From Clostridium beijerinckii (GTDB lineage: Bacteria > Bacillota > Clostridia > Clostridiales > Clostridiaceae): a stretch of 64,000 bases of DNA. The stretch lies in assembly GCF_018223745.1 (NCBI RefSeq), contig NZ_CP073654.1, positions 1 through 64,000 on the forward strand. Reading direction: 5' to 3'. Positions 58,712 through 64,000 of the stretch are shown one piece after another (position 1 is the first letter of the stretch; each line of letters begins with the position of its first letter). The notes under the pieces were generated by a model. The model ran no database searches. It was given only the letters and a program-made list of their open reading frames with translations, and was not told the DNA's origin. Both the position numbers and the translations under genes were made by a program.

Positions 58712-59974
58712 ATGTATTGTAGTAAATGTGGAAAGCAAGCATCAGATGGAGATAAATTTTGCCAAAATTGTGGTACGAAGATAAAAGGTAGTGAAATTAC
58801 TAAAAATGACGAAATAAAAAATGAGCCAATAAATTCATTAAAAAAGAATAATACTAAAAAAAACTTAATTATAGGAACAACGATATGTCTTTTTTTAGCT
58901 TTATGTCTAAGTATTATATATTTTAAATTTATGATCAAACCTAAAAATACCAGTGTGCCCCAAAGTACCGATGCAGAATTGCAAAATAATACTGGAGATA
59001 CAAAAGAAACTTTAGATAAAATTAAAGAAGCTAATAAAGAAAAAGAAGTATTTGCAAAATTACTTAAAAGCCCCAAATGGCTTACTGAGAATACAGATTA
59101 TAAAAAAAGCCCTGATAATGTTAAATTTACAATTTTAGATATTAATCAAGATGGAGTTTGTGAAATGCTACTATACTATGGTGAATCTGGTGGACTAGCT
59201 GGTTTAACACTATCTGTAGTTTCATATAATACTGATGAAGATAAGATAAATGCTCAAAAAATTAATGTTAGCCACGGATCATATAGAGGTTACTTAAGTA
59301 ATGAAAAAACAATAGTAGTAGGAGGAGGTTCTCAGGGAAGTTCATATATGTCTGGTTATAAACCAGAAGGAGATAGATATTTAGAAACATTTTTTACTTT
59401 AGATACTGCAGGTGCATACCTTGATGAAAATAAAGCTGTTTATACACTAAATGATAACAATGTATCAAAGGAAAAATATAACCAATTTATAGACCCAATT
59501 AAGGCTAACCTTACCCATACTGAAATGTACCCAATAAGTAATGAAAATATTAAAAACGTATTAGGGGTGGATCCCGATACTATTGTAGTAGATAATTCTA
59601 TAGATAAATATTCTACACTTAAATTTTCAACGGCAGAACAAGCTAAAGAGTGGTTATTGAAACAAGATAGCACTTTTATTGCTAAATATAATGCAAATTT
59701 AATTAAAGAAGACATTGATAATGAATTAATAAAAACATTCTTTCAATGTTATGTTTTGGAGCAAGATGATTATTATTTATTTTTATTACCGTTTGATGAA
59801 AGTGGTAATGAAGAATCCATGCATTATTTAGTTGGAAAACATACTGGAAATGTATATTCAATAAGTCCTTCAGCTGGAGGCTATGCATATTTAATAAAGG
59901 ATAGTAGGGTAATAGAGAAATTAAAATATAATAATGAAAAATCTGGTGATTGGCGTGAACTAAAGAAACAATAA
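58712..59974 (+). CDS. Zinc-ribbon membrane protein, 420 aa
   Basis: N-terminal zinc ribbon MYCSKCGKQASDGDKFCQNC, one TM helix (LIIGTTICLFLALCLSIIYF), then a large extracytoplasmic part with VKFTILDINQDGVCEMLLYY (calcium-dockerin-like DINQDG) and a C-terminal alpha/beta domain. RBS AAAAGGAAGG. Common clostridial zinc-ribbon-TM architecture; ligand unknown. Confidence 0.7.
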   Translation: MYCSKCGKQASDGDKFCQNCGTKIKGSEITKNDEIKNEPINSLKKNNTKKNLIIGTTICLFLALCLSIIYFKFMIKPKNTSVPQSTDAELQNNTGDTKETLDKIKEANKEKEVFAKLLKSPKWLTENTDYKKSPDNVKFTILDINQDGVCEMLLYYGESGGLAGLTLSVVSYNTDEDKINAQKINVSHGSYRGYLSNEKTIVVGGGSQGSSYMSGYKPEGDRYLETFFTLDTAGAYLDENKAVYTLNDNNVSKEKYNQFIDPIKANLTHTEMYPISNENIKNVLGVDPDTIVVDNSIDKYSTLKFSTAEQAKEWLLKQDSTFIAKYNANLIKEDIDNELIKTFFQCYVLEQDDYYLFLLPFDESGNEESMHYLVGKHTGNVYSISPSAGGYAYLIKDSRVIEKLKYNNEKSGDWRELKKQ

Positions 59975-59988
59975 AATCACTTAAAAGT

Positions 59989-60034
59989 AAACCACTCACA
60001 AATACTAAAATTCATAATTTGTGAGTGGTTTTTT
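59989..60034. terminator. Bidirectional terminator
   Basis: AACCACTCACAAA, 18-nt loop, TTTGTGAGTGGTTTTTT. Confidence 0.85.
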
Positions 60035-60081
60035 AGCCAATCTTTTTCTTAAAATATTCTATTTATAACTTTACTACAAAT

Positions 60082-61344
60082 CTATTTTTTAAATATAAGA
60101 TTGAGCCAATTATTATCTTTTCGTTGTATAGCTACTAACCCTTCAGAAAAATCCTTAAAATGAGAATATTGATAAGTAATTACCAATTCATTAGAAGTAT
60201 TAATAAGGCCCCATTTAGTGCCTTTTTTTACCATTGAAAATCCATTATGAAAATTAGAGGTATCTTGATATTCATAATGAATAACCAGTTTACCAGAAGT
60301 ATCAATAAAACCCCACTTATTATCCTTTTCAACACTTGCAAGTCCACCAGAAAACTCATGTACATTATCATATTCATAAGGAACAACTAGCTTACCAGAA
60401 GCATTAATAAAGCCCCACTTATTGTCCTTTTTAACACTTGCAAACCCATCAGAAAACTCATTTACAGTATCACATTCATAAGGAATAACTAGCTTACCAG
60501 AAGTATTAATAAAGCCCCACTTATTGCCCTTTTTAACACTTGCAAGTTCATTATCAAAACTATCTGCAGCATCATATTCATAAGGAATAACTAATTTACC
60601 AGAAGTATTAATAAAGCCCCATTTATTATCCTTTTTAACACTTGCAAGTCCATTGGAAAATGTAAACTCAGTATCATCATATATATACGGAATAACTAGT
60701 TTACCAGAATTAATATTTATAAATCCATATTTATTATTCTTTTCAACCCTCAACAATCCAGAAGTAGTAAATTTACATGAAGAATCAAAATCTTCTGTAT
60801 AAGGTTTGATTATTTTACCTTTGGTATCAACAAAACCATGTTCATCATCTTTTTTAACAAATGCATAACCATCAAGATAGTCGCTAGTTTCATCATAAAT
60901 GCACGGAACAACTAAATCGCCGAACTTATTAATAAAACCGTATTTATCATCTTTTTCAACACTTGCAAGTCCATTTATAAAAGTACCAGCATAATCATAT
61001 TCATGAGGAATGACTAATTCACCAGAAGTATTAATAAAGCCCCATTTATTATCCTTTTTAACACTTGCAAGTCCATCAGAAAATCTATTTACATCATCAT
61101 ATTCATAAGGAATTATTAAATTTCCAGAAGTATTTATGAAACCATATTTATTATAATTAGGATAAATCCTAATTGTAATAAATGCTATTACTAAAAGAAT
61201 AAGTGGTAACACTAAAAAACTAATATTCAGTTTCTTAGTTTTTTTTGGTTTAGTATTTTTGATTTCATTATTAATTTTATTGCCGCAATTACAACAAAAT
61301 AAATCATCTTTTTTTATCTCTTGTCCACATTTTTTACAGTACAT
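60082..61344 (-). CDS. Zinc-ribbon, TM and WG-repeat protein
   Basis: 420 aa. Zinc ribbon MYCKKCGQEIKKDDLFCCNC, TM helix (ISFLVLPLILLVIAFITI), then about ten WG/KWG repeats of roughly 35 residues (GFINTSGKLVIPYEYD, with GLASVKKDNKW between), most retaining Gly-Phe-Ile-Asn. The repeats probably form a beta-propeller-like or solenoid surface outside the cell. RBS GGAG. Convergent with the previous zinc-ribbon gene. Confidence 0.85.
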   Translation of the reverse strand: MYCKKCGQEIKKDDLFCCNCGNKINNEIKNTKPKKTKKLNISFLVLPLILLVIAFITIRIYPNYNKYGFINTSGNLIIPYEYDDVNRFSDGLASVKKDNKWGFINTSGELVIPHEYDYAGTFINGLASVEKDDKYGFINKFGDLVVPCIYDETSDYLDGYAFVKKDDEHGFVDTKGKIIKPYTEDFDSSCKFTTSGLLRVEKNNKYGFININSGKLVIPYIYDDTEFTFSNGLASVKKDNKWGFINTSGKLVIPYEYDAADSFDNELASVKKGNKWGFINTSGKLVIPYECDTVNEFSDGFASVKKDNKWGFINASGKLVVPYEYDNVHEFSGGLASVEKDNKWGFIDTSGKLVIHYEYQDTSNFHNGFSMVKKGTKWGLINTSNELVITYQYSHFKDFSEGLVAIQRKDNNWLNLIFKK

Positions 61345-61655
61345 TATTATAACTCCTTTTGTTTTTTATTGTTTTAATTATTAATAAGGTTATTAAGTGA
61401 AACTTATTTATAGAAATACATTAACAGAAAAATTACAAATCAACTAGTTTTATTTTCCTCAAAATATCATTATGAAGAATCTGTGAGTGATTTTTACATC
61501 AGTTTTTTGTAATAAAATTTGAAGTTTATTTCTATATTAAGTGTATCGACAGCATTAGTAATAATAACTCAATATATCCACTTATTGTGTACGATTTTTA
61601 TTATTTATGATAAAATCAATGTATATTTTTAAAAAGCAAGGGGGATATAATTAAA
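61345..61655. other. Divergent intergenic region
   Basis: AT-rich and non-coding. Promoters for the WG-repeat gene (minus) and the cell-wall-binding gene (plus); no repeat or hairpin of note. A TTTACATCAG at 61492 lacks the CTTTTAG match of the UviA-type promoters. Confidence 0.3.
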
Positions 61656-62261
61656 ATGAAAAAATCTATAATAATGTTATTAATTCTAACTTTATTATCT
61701 ACTACAACAACGACTGCATTTGCTTATTCTATCCAGAAATCCAGTGGTGGATATAATATGAATTTTTCATATAGTGATGATGGATGGGTTACTAAAGATA
61801 TATTTGTATATTATTTAGATCATGGAAAGATGAGAACTGGATGGCAATACATAGATTCAAATTGGTACTATTTTAATAAAGCAGGTACTGTGTTAACACA
61901 TATGTGGGTAAATACTTCTGGAAATTGGTACTATTTACATACTGATGGTAAGTTGGCAACAAATTGCTATGTAAATGGGTATTATGTAGATAAAAGTGGG
62001 ACATATATTCCATCAGGAAATAACCTTTCTTTGGGAAATGGAATATTCGATGAAAATGGAAATAAAGTATATACTACTGTATATAGATCTAAAATTGATG
62101 GAAACTTCATAAATCTAGATATGACTCCAATATCAATAAGCTATAATGAACTTAATAGTTTAGGTTATGATCCATCTCCAGTAGTTGACCCAAATTATAG
62201 AGATGAGAATGAAGGAAGATATGGAAGATTATTATGGTGTATAGATGATAATGATATGTAA
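61656..62261 (+). CDS. Secreted protein with choline-binding-type repeats
   Basis: 201 aa. Signal peptide (SIIMLLILTLLSTTTTTAFA). Cell-wall-binding repeats follow: GWQYIDSNWYYFNKAGTVLT, HMWVNTSGNWYYLHTDGKLA, CYVNGYYVDKSGTYI; then an unidentified C-terminal region ending YGRLLWCIDDND. RBS AAGGGGGATATAATT. Likely surface-attached. Confidence 0.82.
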   Translation: MKKSIIMLLILTLLSTTTTTAFAYSIQKSSGGYNMNFSYSDDGWVTKDIFVYYLDHGKMRTGWQYIDSNWYYFNKAGTVLTHMWVNTSGNWYYLHTDGKLATNCYVNGYYVDKSGTYIPSGNNLSLGNGIFDENGNKVYTTVYRSKIDGNFINLDMTPISISYNELNSLGYDPSPVVDPNYRDENEGRYGRLLWCIDDNDM

Positions 62262-62546
62262 AAATCAGTTTTATACAAAATACTAAAGTGAAAAGAAAGA
62301 TTAGATAGCAAATTTAAATAATGTGGTAGAATTTTCAGGAAATAAAGGTGAATCTATAGTTATATGCTTATTCTTAAAATTAGAATAGAGCTTAGATAAG
62401 TCTGTAAATGACAATATTTCGATAAAAGAACCCAAATAGCAACGTTGCTATCATTTGTTTTAATATGCCACGCAATAAATGGTTTGTCCTCATATAAGCA
62501 AAGAATGAGCTGTTCATAGTGAACAGCCCCATTCCATTTTTGATTA
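62262..62546. other. Intergenic region between the cell-wall-binding protein and YvrJ
   Basis: No convincing gene. A minus-strand frame of 67 codons (62360-62563) overlaps YvrJ and lacks an RBS. A hairpin ATAGCAACGTTGCTAT at 62438-62453 is a perfect 16-bp palindrome. Confidence 0.35.
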
Positions 62547-62717
62547 TTAAGCAACTTTATCATCGCTCTTATAGTTTGAATGTTCCGTAACTACTGTAGA
62601 AAGGTCTGTTATAGCTTTTGTTAACCCATCAATCTTGGTTTCAAACCTGATTAATAGGTATGTTGCAACAGCTATAGGAAAGCCAACGTTTGTAATTAAT
62701 GTTACCATTTCACCCAT
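62547..62717 (-). CDS. YvrJ-family small membrane protein
   Basis: 56 aa: MGEMVTLITNVGFPIAVATY then LLIRFETKIDGLTKAITDLS. RBS AAAGGAGGTTTTCTTT. YvrJ proteins have one N-terminal TM and resemble holin-like proteins; they are usually found with DUF1659 and DUF2922 genes, here 12 kb away. Not near a lysin except the endolysin at 63353, same strand, so it may be part of a release cassette. Confidence 0.85.
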   Translation of the reverse strand: MGEMVTLITNVGFPIAVATYLLIRFETKIDGLTKAITDLSTVVTEHSNYKSDDKVA

Positions 62718-62790
62718 AAAGAAAACCTCCTTTACATTGTACTTTTAAATAAGTATGCAGGGATGTTTATATATTTTTAAGAATAAGCAG

Positions 62791-63252
62791 TTATTTTTTA
62801 CTAAAAACACAATTATAGTAGTGACAGATAGCTTGATCTATAATTTCATTAAGATAAATATTTACATTGTCAGATTCGCCTTTAATTTGATTTAATTTCT
62901 TCAAAGTTGAAGCTCTAAATTGATAACATCTTTTTATATCAAAGCTTTCACCATTAATAGCAGGGGTTAATCCACGTACCTTTTGAATTTGTACCAATGA
63001 ATTTGTTTCTTTGTTTTTAGAGCTATGATTATCTTTTGCATTTGAAGAATTTGATTTAGAATATTCAAAGCTTTTAATAATATTTTGAGTATTATAGTTT
63101 GAATTATCATCTTGATCAGAAAAAGAAAATGCTTCTATTTCAATACCATCATCTAGTGGTTCTGAGTCCGTGAATCCATTAATTTCAATATCAGTATATT
63201 CACTTTCATTAAGCGGCTTATAATTTTGACCTTTTTTGCCCAAAGAAATCAT
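62791..63252 (-). CDS. RHH-like DNA-binding protein with acidic N-terminus, 153 aa
   Basis: Residues 1-100 are acidic, Ser/Asn-rich and disordered (EINGFTDSEPLDDGIEIEAF). The C-terminal 45 residues (DIKRCYQFRASTLKKLNQIK, then NVNIYLNEIIDQAICHYYN) resemble the ribbon-helix-helix of small ParB/CopG-like proteins. RBS AAGGAGAT. A 29-bp palindrome directly upstream (63268-63296) is its likely operator. Confidence 0.6.
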   Translation of the reverse strand: MISLGKKGQNYKPLNESEYTDIEINGFTDSEPLDDGIEIEAFSFSDQDDNSNYNTQNIIKSFEYSKSNSSNAKDNHSSKNKETNSLVQIQKVRGLTPAINGESFDIKRCYQFRASTLKKLNQIKGESDNVNIYLNEIIDQAICHYYNCVFSKK

Positions 63253-63267
63253 CTCCTTAAAATATTT

Positions 63268-63296
63268 CTAGATATATTCTTAAACAAGATATCTAG
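63268..63296. promoter_or_regulatory. 29-bp palindromic site (copy 2)
   Basis: CTAGATAT ... ATATCTAG, 29 bp in all, 16 bp upstream of the RHH-like start codon. Same length and ends as the site at 1545-1573 next to rep. Confidence 0.5.
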
Positions 63297-63307
63297 ATAA
63301 CTATATG

Positions 63308-63340
63308 ATAAAAAGTCAGGAAAATGTAGTATCTTCCTGA
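63308..63340 (-). terminator. Terminator after the endolysin gene
   Basis: On the minus strand TCAGGAA, 11-nt loop, TTCCTGACTTTTTA. Confidence 0.7.
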
Positions 63341-63352
63341 ATATTAATTTAC

Positions 63353-64000
63353 TTAAAAATCTCTATACGTCCTTGTATAATCAGCATCTTTATACATTTC
63401 AAATTCATCATAGCGCCTGCGATATAAACCAAGTTCACGCTTTCCATTGCAATTACACCACATTAGAAAATCTTCCTTGATCTTTTCAATTGAAGCATTA
63501 CCTTTAATATCTTTTAAAAGGGTTGAATTTTTAAGAGCGGATATTCCGCAATTATATGCAAATGAAATAAGGGCATCAAATTGACATTGGGTAAGATTTA
63601 AACTTAAAGTTATAGTGTTAACTATATCAACAAAGCTTTGAAGGTCTTTTCTTAGCAGAGCTTTAGCTTGAATTTTAGTAATACTTTCAAAATGTTCACC
63701 TGAGATTATAACATGGCCATAGCCTATAGTTTGATTTTGAGAATCTAATCCTCGATATGGCTTAGCATAAAAATCTTCATAATCAGCTATAAAGTTAACT
63801 CCATTCTCTGAAATATCAAAATCTGTTAAGCTGTTATTATTATTTTTAAATAGAGCATTTTTTGTTTCTGGACCTACAATGCCATCAGCAGTTAAATTAT
63901 GCTCTTCTTGAAATCTCAAAAGACAGTTATAAGTGTCAATGCCAGCTATTCCATCTACAGCTAAATTGAAGCCATATGAATTTAATGCAGCTTGAATATT
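63353..64000 (-). CDS. Endolysin: peptidoglycan-binding plus T4-type lysozyme (5' end beyond window)
   Basis: The open frame continues to the window edge: ALNSYGFNLAVDGIAGIDTY, then FQEEHNLTADGIVGPETKNA is a PG_binding_1 repeat. The muramidase domain has the catalytic Glu in FIADYEDFYAKPYRGLDSQN and TIGYGHVI, with ALISFAYNCGISAL and RRRYDEFEMY, as in phage GH24 lysozymes (a Glu-to-Asp change at the first position, ADYEDF, is possible). The upstream part is missing. Probably releases plasmid-encoded products or phage-like particles. Confidence 0.85.
   Translation of the reverse strand, partial: NIQAALNSYGFNLAVDGIAGIDTYNCLLRFQEEHNLTADGIVGPETKNALFKNNNNSLTDFDISENGVNFIADYEDFYAKPYRGLDSQNQTIGYGHVIISGEHFESITKIQAKALLRKDLQSFVDIVNTITLSLNLTQCQFDALISFAYNCGISALKNSTLLKDIKGNASIEKIKEDFLMWCNCNGKRELGLYRRRYDEFEMYKDADYTRTYRDF

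Noticed and set aside
61485..61520. UviA-type promoter upstream of the cell-wall-binding protein
   Set aside because: TTTACA is present but the sequence 17 bp on is AATTTGAAG, which does not match the other three sites.
62360..62563. Minus-strand ORF of 67 codons
   Set aside because: Overlaps YvrJ, no RBS, no family features.
1..64000. tRNA or rRNA genes
   Set aside because: Scanned by eye for CCA-ended cloverleafs and rRNA blocks; none seen.

Overview
The window is very AT-rich, uses GGAGG-type ribosome binding sites with frequent TTG and GTG starts, and encodes clostridial families. A circularin A precursor (previously known from Clostridium beijerinckii ATCC 25752) sits at 40.8 kb. Two iteron/Rep_3 replicons, a ParA/ParB pair, a primase-like replication protein, a tyrosine recombinase and no core metabolic or translation genes point to a large plasmid, or phage-like plasmid, of C. 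beijerinckii or a close relative. The species call rests only on the circularin locus and general character.

Layout. 0-1.4 kb: iteron origin 1 and a rep gene split by a frameshift. 1.7-3.7 kb: an RloA/RloB (AbiL-type) defence pair. 4.2-6.9 kb: unknown genes and an ImmA/XRE pair. 7-9.3 kb: iteron origin 2, a RelB/DinJ antitoxin with a truncated YoeB-like toxin, and a second rep. 9.4-10.7 kb: effector-like gene 1 and a small membrane protein. 11.2-16.3 kb: a subtilase fused to SpoIID-like and peptidoglycan-binding domains, with relics around it. 16.5-20.3 kb: two co-linear, oppositely oriented, highly structured non-coding elements of 1.1-1.5 kb around three small genes. 20.7-26.7 kb: orphan Phd antitoxin, parAB, a second RloA/RloB pair, and an XRE-ImmA gene with its partner. 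26.9-30.2 kb: IS3-type and IS1182-type transposases. 31-36.1 kb: UviA-type sigma factor, UviB/BhlA holin-like protein, effector-like gene 2, lipoprotein, YcxB-like protein and a 690-aa lysin/bacteriocin-like protein. 37.1-49.1 kb: LytTR regulator, AgrC-like kinase, agrB and an unlisted agrD, circularin genes cirA-E, and a MacAB-like exporter with a TolC-like protein. 49.3-55.6 kb: two DUF1659/DUF2922 pairs, recombinase, AbrB-like, RHH/coiled-coil and winged-helix proteins, and a sigma factor. 56.2-64 kb: primase-like Rep, three zinc-ribbon membrane proteins, a cell-wall-binding-repeat protein, YvrJ, an RHH-like protein and an endolysin cut by the window end.

How the genes work together. Two antimicrobial programmes can be read. 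In the first, the UviA-like sigma factor probably drives three scattered genes (starts at 9629 and 31936 on +, 36064 on -). Each has the same promoter, TTTACA, exactly 17 bp, then CTTTTAGTA or ATTTAAGTA, 70-75 nt before the start codon. Together with the holin-like UviB this resembles the UV-inducible bacteriocin system of pIP404. In the second, an Agr-type peptide quorum-sensing module (AgrD core SSCHTLI) sits directly upstream of the circularin cluster and probably controls it.

The most unusual content is non-coding. It comprises the two giant structured elements, a family of structured repeats with compensatory base changes (49.6, 50.0, 26.7, 52.1 and 55.7 kb), and two stem-loops with an identical loop and covarying stems (36.9 and 56.0 kb).
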